From: Streptomyces achromogenes
GTDB taxonomy: Bacteria > Actinomycetota > Actinomycetes > Streptomycetales > Streptomycetaceae
Length of the DNA: 64,000 nucleotides
Direction of reading: 5' to 3'
Assembly: GCF_030816715.1 (NCBI RefSeq)
Contig: NZ_JAUSYH010000001.1
Span: 6,696,001 to 6,760,000 of the forward strand
The notes below the pieces were generated by a model that saw only the letters and a list, made by a program, of their open reading frames with translations, was not told the DNA's origin and did not search any database. Positions 24,777-33,818 of the stretch are shown one piece after another (within the stretch, counting starts at the first letter, position 1; each line of letters begins with the position of its first letter). The position numbers and the translations under genes were made by a program.

Positions 24777-26147
24777 TCAGTACCCCACGTAGAACGTCGC
24801 GTCCTGCTTCTCCGTCGCCGTCGATATGGGATCGATGCGCAGGACGTAGTTCGCGTGCCGGATGTACCGGGTGGGGTTGTTGTACGAGCGGAACGACGAC
24901 CAGCCGGCGTCCGCCAGTCCCGCCGTCCGGTAGAACGTCGCGTCCCCGGCGAACGTCGACGTGCCGTCGTTCACGTCGAGTTGGAGCGCGTAGTTGTAGT
25001 GCCGCAGGTAGCGGGTCGGGAAGTTCACGGAACGGAAGGAGACTCCGGAGCTGTCCGCGAGGCCCGGCACCAGGGTCCACTGCGAGTCCTTGTACGGCTC
25101 GACGGGGTACTCGTCGATCCGGCCGGCGTAGTTGGAGTGGCGCACGTAACGGGCGGGGAAGTTGTAGGACTTCAGGCGGTTCCAGGCCGGGGCGCCCCAC
25201 TTGGCCACGAGGTTGTCGTACTGGGTCGACGTGATCGTCGTGATGCCGCAGTGCTTGGAGTTGACCGGCTGGGTGTAGGCCTTCTGGTCCAGCGCGGTCC
25301 AGGTGCCGGCCGACAGGTCGGTGGACTGCCAGGCGTAGAAGACGCCGTTGGGGGTGTAGGTGTCGCCCCACAGGTACCAGGTGCCGGACGTCAGGGACTT
25401 GACCAGCGTCGGGGCCTCCGTGCCGCCGTGGGAGACGGCGGTGCTGAAGGGCGTGAAGCTGCCGGGGTTCAGCGAGGTGGACCTGGCGCCGAGCAGGGTG
25501 CCGTTCTTCTTGAAGTAGAGGTAGTTGACGCCGTTCACGCCGACGGCCATGTCGCCGTCGATCACGTCGTAGCCGGGGTCGAAGAAGACCTGGGGGGCCG
25601 AGACGGTGACGAAGTCGGTCGTGTAGTTGACCATGATGACGTTGTGGCCGCTGCTGTTGACGGCGGAGTAGATCAGCGCGTACTGGCCGCGGCCCGCGTC
25701 CCAGAAGGCCTCGGGCGCCCAGCTGTGGGTGTTCATGTCGTGCAGCTTCAGCCGGTGGTATCCGGTGAAGGTGCGCAGGTCGGTGGAGTTCCAGACGTGG
25801 ACGTACTGGCTGACGTAGTTCCAGTCCGTCCCCTTGAGGTCGGTGGCGAGCACGACGAAGGTGCCGTCCTGCTTGCGCAGGATGAACGGGTCGCGCAGGC
25901 CGAGCGCGCCCTCGGTGGGGGTGACCACGGGGTTGTTCTGGTTCAGCGGCATCCAGCGCAGCCCGTCCGTGCTCACGGCCAGATGCAGGCCGTAGTCGGT
26001 GCCGTCGCCGAGATTCGTCGACTCGGTGAAATAGGCCATCACGTACGCGGAGTCGGCCGCGCGGGCGGACGGGACGCCGAGAGTGAGGGCCAGGGGGACG
26101 GAGGCGGCCGCGCCGAGGAAGAGGCGGCGGGACGGGTTGGGGGTCAT
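24777..26147 (-). CDS. Secreted GH43 glycoside hydrolase with C-terminal AbfB (CBM42) domain
   Basis: The 456-aa enzyme has a twin-arginine signal (SRRLFLGA, cut near AARAA at 30). The five-bladed GH43 propeller follows, with GLRDPFIL, HSWAPEAF and GGTEAPTLV carrying expected active-site acids. The C-terminal 140 residues form three AbfB trefoil repeats (FPARYVRHSNY, FPTRYLRHYNY, NPTRYIRHANY) that bind arabinose side chains. It likely attacks arabinan or arabinoxylan outside the cell. ATG 26147 has GGAG upstream. A 7-bp inverted repeat 46 bp before the start is a candidate operator. It converges with the lyase-like gene (22 bp). Confidence 0.9.
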   Translation of the reverse strand: MTPNPSRRLFLGAAASVPLALTLGVPSARAADSAYVMAYFTESTNLGDGTDYGLHLAVSTDGLRWMPLNQNNPVVTPTEGALGLRDPFILRKQDGTFVVLATDLKGTDWNYVSQYVHVWNSTDLRTFTGYHRLKLHDMNTHSWAPEAFWDAGRGQYALIYSAVNSSGHNVIMVNYTTDFVTVSAPQVFFDPGYDVIDGDMAVGVNGVNYLYFKKNGTLLGARSTSLNPGSFTPFSTAVSHGGTEAPTLVKSLTSGTWYLWGDTYTPNGVFYAWQSTDLSAGTWTALDQKAYTQPVNSKHCGITTITSTQYDNLVAKWGAPAWNRLKSYNFPARYVRHSNYAGRIDEYPVEPYKDSQWTLVPGLADSSGVSFRSVNFPTRYLRHYNYALQLDVNDGTSTFAGDATFYRTAGLADAGWSSFRSYNNPTRYIRHANYVLRIDPISTATEKQDATFYVGY

Positions 26148-26192
26148 GTGCGCTCCAGGGGGATGCAGCGAGGTGCCCGAATACAACCAGCC

Positions 26193-26210
26193 GGTTCGAT
26201 ATTTCGAACC
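26193..26210. promoter_or_regulatory. Inverted repeat upstream of the GH43 gene (putative operator)
   Basis: GGTTCGA-TATT-TCGAACC is perfect with a 4-nt AT centre and lies 46-63 bp before the GH43 ATG, where a sugar-responsive repressor would act. The regulator is not identifiable in the window. Confidence 0.55.
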
Positions 26211-26344
26211 AGGTTCGGCAAGTCGGTCAGAAGGTAGGGGCGCAAGGGGCGCACGTCAATCACTGGGACACGCTTGGCGGTTTTCCGCCGCTTTCCTGTG
26301 TGACGCTCATGAGAAATGCCGGCGACGACCGCACCGCCCCGGAC

Positions 26345-26350
26345 TAGGGT
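26345..26350 (+). promoter_or_regulatory. -10 box, leaderless start of the ankyrin gene
   Basis: TAGGGT ends 8 nt before the GTG at 26359, and no ribosome binding site is present. Confidence 0.4.
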
Positions 26351-26358
26351 CGGCACCC

Positions 26359-26775
26359 GTGAACAGGAGACGGCGGAAGAAGCTGGCGGAGCGTCTGGTC
26401 GGCGCGGCGAGGTTCGGGGACGGGAAGGGCGTCGACCGGTTGCTCGGAACCGGCGCCGACCCGGCGGCGGCCGATGCCGAGGGGACGACTCCGTTGTACG
26501 CGGCCTGCGTTCAGGGTGAAGCCGGCACGGCGCGCAGACTCCTCGAGGCCGGAGCGCCGCCCGACGCCGAGAGCGCCGGCCTCGGGGCCGAGGGAACTCC
26601 CCTGTGTGCGGCGGCCTGTTGGGGCCACGTCGAGACCGTCCGCGTCCTCCTTGCCCATGGCGCCGACCCCGACCTCCGCGAGGACCACGGCACGGGCATG
26701 ACGCCCCTCGAGTGGGCGGCCGCGGGGCCCCACCCGCGGACGATCGCCGTACTGCGCGAGGCCGGAGCCCACTGA
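26359..26775 (+). CDS. Ankyrin-repeat protein
   Basis: The 138-aa cytoplasmic protein starts VNRRRRKKLAERLVGAARFGD. It has about three and a half ankyrin repeats, seen as GADPAAADAEGTTPLYAACV, GAPPDAES...GTPLCAAACWG and GADPDLREDHGTGMTPLEWA. Ankyrin repeats mediate protein contacts; the partner is unknown. The GTG is chosen because TAGGGT lies at leaderless distance and the frame upstream enters non-coding sequence. Confidence 0.8.
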   Translation: MNRRRRKKLAERLVGAARFGDGKGVDRLLGTGADPAAADAEGTTPLYAACVQGEAGTARRLLEAGAPPDAESAGLGAEGTPLCAAACWGHVETVRVLLAHGADPDLREDHGTGMTPLEWAAAGPHPRTIAVLREAGAH

Positions 26776-26880
26776 GCGCGGTGAGCCCACTGAGCCGAGG
26801 GGTGTCGATGCGTGTCGAGGGGCGCCGACGGGCGTCGAGGGCGGTGAGCCCGTCGGGGGCGCTGCCGTGGCCGGGAGGCC

Positions 26881-27486
26881 TCAACCCCGCCGGGTCCCGG
26901 CGGTGACATCGTCGATCAGGTGGTCGATCAGCGCGATCAGCACCTCCCGGCACGACTCCCGCTCGCGTGCGTCGCAGAGCAGCACCGGAACGTGCGCCGG
27001 CAGCGCCAGCGACTCCCTGATGTCCTCGGTGGGGTAGGGGTGCAGCCCATGGAAACCGTTCACCGCGATGACGAACGGGATGCCCCGGCGTTCGAAGAAG
27101 TCGACGGCGGCGAAACTGCACTCGGGCCGGCGCACGTCGATGAGGACCACCGCCCCGAGCGCACCGATCGCCAGGTCGTTCCACATGAACCAGAACCGTT
27201 GCTGGCCCGGCGTGCCGAAGAGGTACAGCACCAGGTCGTCGCCGATGGTGATGCGCCCGAAGTCGAGGGCCACGGTGGTGGACCGCTTGGCCTCGATGCC
27301 CTTCAGATCGTCGACGTCCAGGCCGGCGACCGTGAGCGGCTCCTCCGTGCGCAGCGGCACGATCTCACTGACCGCCCCGACCATGGTGGTCTTGCCGACG
27401 CCGAAGCCGCCGGCGACGAGGATCTTCACGGTGTCGGGCGCCGCCGCCGGCCCGGTGGCGGGAGCGGCGCTGTCAGATCCGGCCAA
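26881..27486 (-). CDS. cvnD: Conservon 2 CvnD-type small GTPase-like protein
   Basis: The 201-aa protein has P-loop GGFGVGKTT at 26-34, FGTPGQQRF near 91-99 and, where the first conservon copy has NAFDG, the variant NGFHG, which lacks the Asp that normally reads the guanine base. The TTG start at 27486 overlaps cvnC by 14 bases, the same overlap as in conservon 1. It is the last gene of the operon. Confidence 0.92.
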   Translation of the reverse strand: MAGSDSAAPATGPAAAPDTVKILVAGGFGVGKTTMVGAVSEIVPLRTEEPLTVAGLDVDDLKGIEAKRSTTVALDFGRITIGDDLVLYLFGTPGQQRFWFMWNDLAIGALGAVVLIDVRRPECSFAAVDFFERRGIPFVIAVNGFHGLHPYPTEDIRESLALPAHVPVLLCDARERESCREVLIALIDHLIDDVTAGTRRG

Positions 27487-27829
27487 GGCCGTCCCTCACT
27501 TTCTGCAGCAGGTCCAGGTCCGCGGAACCGGTGACCGAGCGCGGCGGCCGGGCCGTGATCAGGCCGGCCTCCAGCAGGTCGCAGAGCATGATGACGACCA
27601 CGCTCACCGGCAGGTCGAGATGGGCCGCGAGCTCCGCCACCGCGACGGGCCGGGCGCACAGCCGCAGGATCCGGGCGTACTCCGGCTGCGGCCGCGCCAC
27701 CCGGGAGGGCGGCGGGTGCACCGCCGTCACCGTCGTGATGAGCGTGAAGTCGGCGCGGCTGGGCCGGGTCCGTCCACCGGTCAGGGCGAACGGTCTGACC
27801 AGCCGGCCCGCTTCGTCGCCTCCGCTCAC
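27473..27829 (-). CDS. cvnC: Conservon 2 CvnC, DUF742 protein
   Basis: The 118-aa DUF742 protein has VRPFALTGGRT at about 11-21, then the winged-helix-like block PEYARILRLCARPVAVAELA and VVIMLCDLLEAGLI. It is shorter than the conservon 1 copy by 29 residues. It lies 1 bp after cvnB and overlaps cvnD. Confidence 0.92.
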   Translation of the reverse strand: MSGGDEAGRLVRPFALTGGRTRPSRADFTLITTVTAVHPPPSRVARPQPEYARILRLCARPVAVAELAAHLDLPVSVVVIMLCDLLEAGLITARPPRSVTGSADLDLLQKVRDGLGRI

Positions 27830-27830
27830 C

Positions 27831-28280
27831 TCACCCGCCGTGGGTGCGCACGGCGGGACCGACGTGGGCCCGCGGCGCCGCGCTGAGGTGCTCGCCGATC
27901 TTCTTCACCAGCATGTTCATCTGGTACGCCACCACACCGACGTCCGCGTTCTTGCCGGCCAGCACGACGAGATGGGCGCCCGGACCGGCCGAGGTCAGGA
28001 TCAGATAGGTGTGCGCCATCTCGATGAGGGCCTGGCGCACCGGGCCGCCCCGGAAGTCCATGCTGACGCCCTTGCTGAGACTCATCAGCCCGGACGCCGT
28101 CGCCGCCAGCCGCTCGGCGTCCTCGCGCAGGAAACCGGTGGACTTGCTGACCACCAGTCCGTCCTCGGAGAGGACCACGGCCTGGTTGACGTCGGCGACG
28201 CGGTCCACGAGACCGGTGAGCAACTGGTCGAGCTGGGTGTTCGTGCCGGGGAGGGAGGGTGTCATGGCGGTGTCCTTCAT
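27831..28280 (-). CDS. cvnB: Conservon 2 CvnB, roadblock/LC7 protein
   Basis: The 149-aa roadblock/LC7 protein starts MKDTAMTPSLPGTNTQ (an internal ATG at residue 6 is possible). The core QLDQLLTGLVDRVADVNQAVV and the AERLAATASGLMSLSKGV helix are typical. The start overlaps the cvnA stop (ATGA). Confidence 0.92.
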   Translation of the reverse strand: MKDTAMTPSLPGTNTQLDQLLTGLVDRVADVNQAVVLSEDGLVVSKSTGFLREDAERLAATASGLMSLSKGVSMDFRGGPVRQALIEMAHTYLILTSAGPGAHLVVLAGKNADVGVVAYQMNMLVKKIGEHLSAAPRAHVGPAVRTHGG

Positions 28281-31042
28281 GAGCGGTCGGCGGGCGGGGT
28301 CGGGGTCTTGGCGGCGCCCGCGGCGGTGACCGGCGGGCCGGGGGCCTCCTCGGCGGTCGTCTCCTGCGGGTCGGACGGCGGCTCTTCGGCGTCGGCGTGT
28401 GCCCGCAGCGTGCCGCGCTGGAATCCGGCGAGGGACGACGCGGCGCGCTCGGCGGTGAAGTCGTCCAGGACCCGGTCGTCCTCGACGGTGTCGGCGGACG
28501 ACGCGTCCTCGCGGAGCTCGTCGGCGAGGCTGGTCTGCGGGACCCGGCGTGGCAGCGGGGTGAGGCCGCCGGGGCGGGAGCCGGTCCCCGCGGGTACGCC
28601 GACCGCGCGGGCGGACGGCTCGTGCGCCGTGGCGGAGGTGTCGCGGACCGGGAGGGGAGGCGGGGCCCCGCCTTCGGGCCGGCCGTCGTCCCGGCCTCCG
28701 TCCCGGGCCCGGGCCGAGGCCGGGGCGTTGCGGTCCCGGCCCGGGCCGTGGCCGTCCCGCTCCCGCTCCGGGGCCCGGCCGCGGTCCCGGCCGGGAACGG
28801 GGGCGGGGGACGCGTCCTCGTCGGGCCGGGGACGGCTGTGCCCGTTCTCCCGGCCGGGCATGCTCCGCGCCCCGAGGAGGGACTCGCCCACCGCGTGAGG
28901 GGACCGCGCCGGCTCCTCGCCGACGGCTTCCCGCGCGTCGTCGTGCCCCTCCCGCGGCGGGTCCGGCACGCCCTGCGCCGGGGGCGGGACGGCGGCCGCT
29001 CCCCGGCCGGCGCCGGCCTCCGTCTCCGCTTCGGCCGCCGCCTCCGCCACGGGTCCGGCGGGCGTCGCCGAGCGGGAGATCCCGACAGCCGGGTGCTCGG
29101 CGTCCGGGGACTCAGGGACCACCACCTCGTGCGGCAGCAGCACGATCGCGGTGGTGCCGCCGTACGGCGAGGAGCGCAGGGTCACGCCGATGCCGTGCCG
29201 GGTCGCCAGCCGGGCGATCACGAACATGCCCAGTCGCAGGTCGTCGGCGAGCGCCACCACGTCGAACTGGGGAGGGACCGCCAGCTGCGCGTTGAACGAG
29301 GCGTAGTCCTCCTCGGACATACCGAGGCCGCGGTCCTCGACCTCGATCGCGAGCCCCCTGGCGACCAGCGTGGCCCGCACCCCGACCGGGCCGGGCGCCG
29401 GCGAGTAGGAGGTCGCGTTGTCGATGAGTTCGGCGAGCAGATGGATCACGTCCGCCACGGCGGGCGGCGCGATGCACACCTCCTCCTCCGTGTGCACCTC
29501 CACCCGCCGGTACTCGGCGACCTCCCCGACGGCGCTGCGCAGGATGTCGGTCAGCGCCACCGGCTCCGACCAGCTGCGCCCGGGCCGGCCGCCGCTGATG
29601 ATGACGAGGTTCTCCTCGTAGCGGCGCAACTGGCTTGCCGTGGAGTCCAGTTCGTACAGACCGGCGAGGACGTCCGGGTCCTGGTGCCGGCGTTCCAGCG
29701 CGTCGAGCTTGCTGAGCTGGAGGTTGACCAGGTTCTGGCTCTGCCGGGCTATGCCGAGGATGACCTTCTCGAAGCCGCGCCGGGTGTCAGCGAGTTCCAC
29801 CGCGGTGAGCACGGCGGTGCGCTGGGCCGTGTTGAACGCCTTGGCCACCTGGCCGAGTTCGTCACCGCCGTAGTCCAGTGGCGGGGTCTCCGCGTCCACG
29901 TCGACGGTCTCCCCGCGGTCCAGCCGTGCCACCACGTCCGGCAGCCGCTCGTGCGCCAGGCTCAGCGTGGCCATCCGCAGTCCGCGCAGCCGCCGGGACA
30001 GCGAGCGGGTGATCCGCCACGACATGCCGACGCACAGCAACAGGGCCACGAGGCCGCCGGCGCTCAGCGAGGCGGCCGTGAGGAGCAGTCCGCGCGCTTC
30101 GTCCGCGCTGCGCTGCAGCAGCTGCGCGGTCTGCTGCCGGATCAGCCTCTCGTACGCGTCGGAGACGTCGATGAGGGCGGCGCGCCACTCCTTCTGCACG
30201 TCCGGCAGCGCGATCTCGCCGTTCTCACCCTGCTTCGCCCGGGCCGCGAGCACCTTGTTCTCGACGGTTTCCAGGGTCTGCCACTGGTAACTCGTCAGGA
30301 TCTCCTCGGTCTGCGCCTTCGCGGCGCCGGTCAGCGAGGGGACGATCTGGTCCTGCACCAGCCAGCGGCGGCTGTTCACCAACTGCGCGAACTCGGCCCA
30401 CGCCTTGTCGTCCATCCGGCGCGAGGGCCCGGCCAGCGTCAGCTTCAGGTCCTCCTCGGAGACCAGCTCGGCCGCGTGCTCGAGGGCGACGAGCGGTCCG
30501 GCCTGCGAGGTGAGGTCGCCGTCGTCGACCTGGGACAGCTCCTGGAAGGCGTGGATCTGGTCGTCGATGATCGAGGTGTACTGGTCCAGTGCCTGCGCGG
30601 AGGTGATGTCGACCGGGGCGTCCACCTGACCACGGTAGTACTCGAGGCTGCTCACGGAGGCGACGACCGAGTAAAGCCGGTCCCGGACGCGGGCCGGCGC
30701 CCGCTGGATGTCGTCCGCGTGGGCGACCAGTTTGGCGACCGCCGCGTCCGTCTTCGCACGCTGGGCCTCCAGCGCGGGCCGGGAACCCGCGGGCCGCGAG
30801 GCCAGCCAGACCGCCGACAGGCTGCGTTCCCGCTGCAGGGCGAGCGTCGCCTCGGTGCCCATGGCGCCGGTGGAGCGGCTCAGTTCGGTCTGCTCGCGCA
30901 GCCGCAGTCCCTCCGAGAACATCTGCGTCGTCGTCACACCCCACATGGCGGCCAGGGTGACGCTGGGCACCAGCGCGAGAAGGAACAGTGAGAGACGTAT
31001 GGAGCCGAGACGGCGGCGCCGGGCACCTGTCCGTGGAGACAT
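28277..31042 (-). CDS. cvnA: Conservon 2 CvnA, nitrate/nitrite-sensing-domain histidine-kinase-like protein
   Basis: The 921-aa membrane protein has TM1 near 14-36, a helical NIT-type extracytoplasmic sensor to about 310, TM2 near 318-340, a HAMP segment, then ATPase motifs ELIDNATSYSP and VEDRGLGMS. The last ~260 residues are low-complexity (Pro/Arg/Glu/Gly-rich). As in conservon 1, no standard H-box is evident. The upstream gene, 48 bp away in the same direction, encodes a solute-binding lipoprotein, so the ligand may be presented to the sensor by it. Confidence 0.93.
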   Translation of the reverse strand: MSPRTGARRRRLGSIRLSLFLLALVPSVTLAAMWGVTTTQMFSEGLRLREQTELSRSTGAMGTEATLALQRERSLSAVWLASRPAGSRPALEAQRAKTDAAVAKLVAHADDIQRAPARVRDRLYSVVASVSSLEYYRGQVDAPVDITSAQALDQYTSIIDDQIHAFQELSQVDDGDLTSQAGPLVALEHAAELVSEEDLKLTLAGPSRRMDDKAWAEFAQLVNSRRWLVQDQIVPSLTGAAKAQTEEILTSYQWQTLETVENKVLAARAKQGENGEIALPDVQKEWRAALIDVSDAYERLIRQQTAQLLQRSADEARGLLLTAASLSAGGLVALLLCVGMSWRITRSLSRRLRGLRMATLSLAHERLPDVVARLDRGETVDVDAETPPLDYGGDELGQVAKAFNTAQRTAVLTAVELADTRRGFEKVILGIARQSQNLVNLQLSKLDALERRHQDPDVLAGLYELDSTASQLRRYEENLVIISGGRPGRSWSEPVALTDILRSAVGEVAEYRRVEVHTEEEVCIAPPAVADVIHLLAELIDNATSYSPAPGPVGVRATLVARGLAIEVEDRGLGMSEEDYASFNAQLAVPPQFDVVALADDLRLGMFVIARLATRHGIGVTLRSSPYGGTTAIVLLPHEVVVPESPDAEHPAVGISRSATPAGPVAEAAAEAETEAGAGRGAAAVPPPAQGVPDPPREGHDDAREAVGEEPARSPHAVGESLLGARSMPGRENGHSRPRPDEDASPAPVPGRDRGRAPERERDGHGPGRDRNAPASARARDGGRDDGRPEGGAPPPLPVRDTSATAHEPSARAVGVPAGTGSRPGGLTPLPRRVPQTSLADELREDASSADTVEDDRVLDDFTAERAASSLAGFQRGTLRAHADAEEPPSDPQETTAEEAPGPPVTAAGAAKTPTPPADRS

Positions 31043-31090
31043 AGTCGTCCTAGGGCGATCAGCGGGGGAGGGGGCGGTCGAAGACGGGGG

Positions 31091-32104
31091 TCAGCGGGTT
31101 CCGGCGGCGGCCAGGCGGGCGACGTCGGAGACGTTGGTCTTCGTGACGAAGGCCGGGCCGGTCAGCACGGGCGCGACACCGCCGCCGCTGACGTTGCCGT
31201 TGGTCTTGTGGAGCCACAGCGCGTCCACGGCCAGGTACCCCTGCAGGTAGGGCTGCTGGTCCACGGCGAACTGCACGCGGCCGTCGCGGACGGCGGCGAC
31301 CAGGTCCTTGTCGAGGTCGAAGGTGGCGACCTCGGCCTTGCTGTCGGCCTTGGCGGCCGCCTGCACCGCGGCGAGCGCGAACTGCGCGCCGAGGGTGATG
31401 ACTTCGTCGATGTCGGGGTCCTGCCGCAGCCGGGTCGTCAACGCGGCGGTCATGGCGTCCATGTCCGTCCCGTCGACGTAGAGCATCCGGGTCTCACCGT
31501 CGAAGGACTTCTTCACACCCGCGCAGCGCGCCTCGAGCGCGACGTTTCCCTGTTCGTGGATGACGCACAGGGCGTGTCTCGCCCGCAGGGCGTCGAGCTT
31601 GTCGCCGACGGCGCGGCCCGCCACGCTCTCGTCCTGGCCGAAGTACTCCAGGATCCCCAGCGAACGCCAGGCGTCGATACCGGAGTTGAAGCCGACGACG
31701 GGTATGCCCGCCGCCTTGGCCTCGGCCACCGGACTCCTCATGGCCTGCGGCTTGGCCAGGGTCACCGCGATGCCGTCGACGTGGTCGCGGATCGCGTCCC
31801 GCACCAGTTCGGCCTGCCCGGCGGGGTCGGAGTCGCTGGTGTAGGTCAGATCGATGTCGTCCTTGGCGGCCGCCGCCTGCGCGCCCTTGCGCACCAGTTC
31901 CCAGAAGGGATCCTTCTCGGCGCCGTGGGTGACCAGGGCGACCTTGATCCGGCCGCCCGCGCCGGCCGCCCCGTCCGCGTCCGCGCCGGACGACGCGGCG
32001 CCGGTGCAGCCGGCGAGCAGGAGGCAGCAGGCCGCGGCGAAGGCGGCCAGACGCAGGGATCCGCGGGGACACGGAACGGCGGGAGCGGGGACGGGAGTGT
32101 TCAT
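31091..32104 (-). CDS. Type-1 periplasmic-binding (sugar/LacI-like) lipoprotein heading conservon 2
   Basis: The 337-aa lipoprotein has a signal with lipobox LLLAGC (Cys near 33). A periplasmic-binding-protein-4-type fold follows: KVALVTHGAEKDPFWELVRKG, DHVDGIAVTLAKPQA, GIPVVGFNSGID, DEVITLGAQFAL, VATFDLDKDLV and FAVDQQPYLQGYLAV. Such proteins bind sugars, autoinducers or similar solutes. No permease or ATPase gene is adjacent, and it precedes cvnA by 48 bp on the same strand. The simplest reading is an extracytoplasmic ligand receptor for the conservon; that is inference. Confidence 0.88.
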   Translation of the reverse strand: MNTPVPAPAVPCPRGSLRLAAFAAACCLLLAGCTGAASSGADADGAAGAGGRIKVALVTHGAEKDPFWELVRKGAQAAAAKDDIDLTYTSDSDPAGQAELVRDAIRDHVDGIAVTLAKPQAMRSPVAEAKAAGIPVVGFNSGIDAWRSLGILEYFGQDESVAGRAVGDKLDALRARHALCVIHEQGNVALEARCAGVKKSFDGETRMLYVDGTDMDAMTAALTTRLRQDPDIDEVITLGAQFALAAVQAAAKADSKAEVATFDLDKDLVAAVRDGRVQFAVDQQPYLQGYLAVDALWLHKTNGNVSGGGVAPVLTGPAFVTKTNVSDVARLAAAGTR

Positions 32105-32550
32105 GGGGGGCTGCACCTCGCTGTGCGGCAGAGCAGGAGGACGGGGCGAGCGCCGCCGGAACCCAGGGGGTGTGCACCGGCGGAGGACATGCGCTGGCTC
32201 GGAGCCAACCGTGTGTGACCACTGGTAGTCAAGTGAGCACCCACCAGGTGTGAGGAGACGCTGCCGCATTGTGATCCGGAACGCGGTGAACAGGGGCGTC
32301 CGGGCATAAGTGCGCTGGTGGGTTGACCGTTGGTCAGCCCAGGCGGAATCCGTTCGCCCGTGCTGTCGCCCCCTCGGCCCGCACGTCGCGCACCCCCTGA
32401 GGGGCGTTGCCCGCCGCGCTGCGGAGCGGGCCGCCGCCTTCCAGGGTGAGCAGGCCTCTGCCCGGGGCCGGCGCACGACCGGCGGGGCCGGAGGCGGCCC
32501 GCTGTGCGCAGGTCGTCCCGGCCCCGCCGGTGAGGTGAGGTGGGTCGTCG
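32105..32550. other. 446-bp region upstream of the binding-protein/conservon operon
   Basis: This region should hold the operon promoter. A minus-strand TTGACT (complement of 32227-32232) beside an ACCA-C-TGGT element is the best -35 candidate, without a convincing -10. The rest appears non-coding. Confidence 0.4.
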
Positions 32551-33012
32551 TCAGGCGTGCTTGCCCACGTCGGGCAGCGGTCCGCTCTTCAGGAACGACT
32601 CCGTCGTCGACGGCCCCTGGTTCCCCTCGCGCCGCTTGCGGCGGCTCACGCGAGGCTCCTGGTCGGGCAGCCAGCCGAAGGCCACCGAACTGCCCACGAC
32701 GCCCAGCAGCAGGCCCACGACGAAGCCGCCGATGTTGGAGGTGAGCCAGGTGCCCAGGGAGAGCAGGATGGCGATGATCGAGTAGAACAGCCGCTGAGTC
32801 GGGTTGAACAGGATCAGCAGGCCGCAGAGCACCATCAGGGTCGGCAGGAGGTAACCTGCCAGACCCTGCATGCCGACGTGCAGGATGACCGGAAGCGGTG
32901 CCTTCATGGTCACCAGGATCTCGGCGCCGCCCAGGACGAGCATCAGGCCGCCCGCGAAGGGGCGTTGGCCTCTCCACCTGCGGAAGCGGTCCCGCCACTG
33001 GGTGAAGGTCAT
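32551..33012 (-). CDS. DUF6114 membrane protein
   Basis: The 153-aa protein starts MTFTQWRDRFRRWRGQRPFAGG and has four hydrophobic segments (about 20-42, 47-67, 72-90, 95-115), then a charged tail. It matches the streptomycete DUF6114 family. Its ATG overlaps the stop of the DUF6230 gene as TAATG, so the two are translationally coupled and may form an envelope complex. Function is unknown. Confidence 0.85.
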   Translation of the reverse strand: MTFTQWRDRFRRWRGQRPFAGGLMLVLGGAEILVTMKAPLPVILHVGMQGLAGYLLPTLMVLCGLLILFNPTQRLFYSIIAILLSLGTWLTSNIGGFVVGLLLGVVGSSVAFGWLPDQEPRVSRRKRREGNQGPSTTESFLKSGPLPDVGKHA

Positions 33013-33689
33013 TACTTGCAGCCCTCGCTGGAGAAGCTCATCTTCAGTCCGGGGAGCTTGAAGACGGCGGCGGTGGCCGCGTAGTTGTGCTGGTACAGGT
33101 TCTTGATGACGACCGTGTCGGCCTGCTGGCCGTAGACGCCGGCGGGGCCCTGGATCGGGACCTTGTCGAAGGTGCTCGAGTCGCGGCCGATCTCGATGTT
33201 GTTGAACTCGGCGTCGCCGGAGATCTCGTCCGAGTCGATCGCCAGGTTCTTCACGCTGACCGGGGTGGACCCGCCGCCCGCCTTGAGCACGAGCTGGATG
33301 CCGCCGAGGTCGACGCTCTGGCACATGTTGGTGATCTTGCCGTTCTTGACGACCGAGGTGACGACCAGGACCTGGCCGCCGGTGTCGCCCTGGTTGGGGC
33401 TGTTCTCGATCATGTTGTCGAGTCCGCCGAACTGCGCGAAACCCTCACCGTCGAGCCGGTCGGCGGTCACCACGAACGGCATCCCGGAGATCGCGAACTG
33501 CACGCCCAGGGCGCCCTGGGCGGTGAGGACCGCGAGCCCCGCGGCGACGAAGGTGGCGGGCACCGCCATGACGGCGGCCCGGCGCAGCCGGACCCGGCCG
33601 CGTCTCTCTGCGGAACCGCTTTCGGGGTTCTCGGGGGTGTTGTCGGCGGACGAACTGACGTCCGGGGACGAGGCCATTTCTGCTCCCAT
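33012..33689 (-). CDS. DUF6230 secreted/membrane-anchored protein
   Basis: The 225-aa protein has a basic N-terminus, one hydrophobic anchor near 38-62 (AVMAVPATFVAAGLAVLTAQ) and a beta-rich extracytoplasmic domain of about 160 residues ending SFSSEGCK. It matches the DUF6230 family that accompanies DUF6114. A promoter with an 18-bp spacer lies about 130 bp upstream. Function is unknown; its extracytoplasmic position is clear. Confidence 0.85.
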   Translation of the reverse strand: MGAEMASSPDVSSSADNTPENPESGSAERRGRVRLRRAAVMAVPATFVAAGLAVLTAQGALGVQFAISGMPFVVTADRLDGEGFAQFGGLDNMIENSPNQGDTGGQVLVVTSVVKNGKITNMCQSVDLGGIQLVLKAGGGSTPVSVKNLAIDSDEISGDAEFNNIEIGRDSSTFDKVPIQGPAGVYGQQADTVVIKNLYQHNYAATAAVFKLPGLKMSFSSEGCK

Positions 33690-33818
33690 GCGCTAAGTCG
33701 TGCGGGTTGGGCTTCAGCGGCACGTTGTCCTGGCGCGGACAGCGGCTGCTGCGCACATGTCCTCGCAACTCCCGGAAGCCGCAAGGGCTTTCTCGTTACG
33801 CAGCAGTAGCCTGCGAGG

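Noticed and set aside
31564..31580. GGGCGTGTCTCG inside the conservon 2 lipoprotein gene as another copy of the 16.6-kb repeat
   Set aside because: Only the short GGGCGTGT core matches, within conserved coding sequence.
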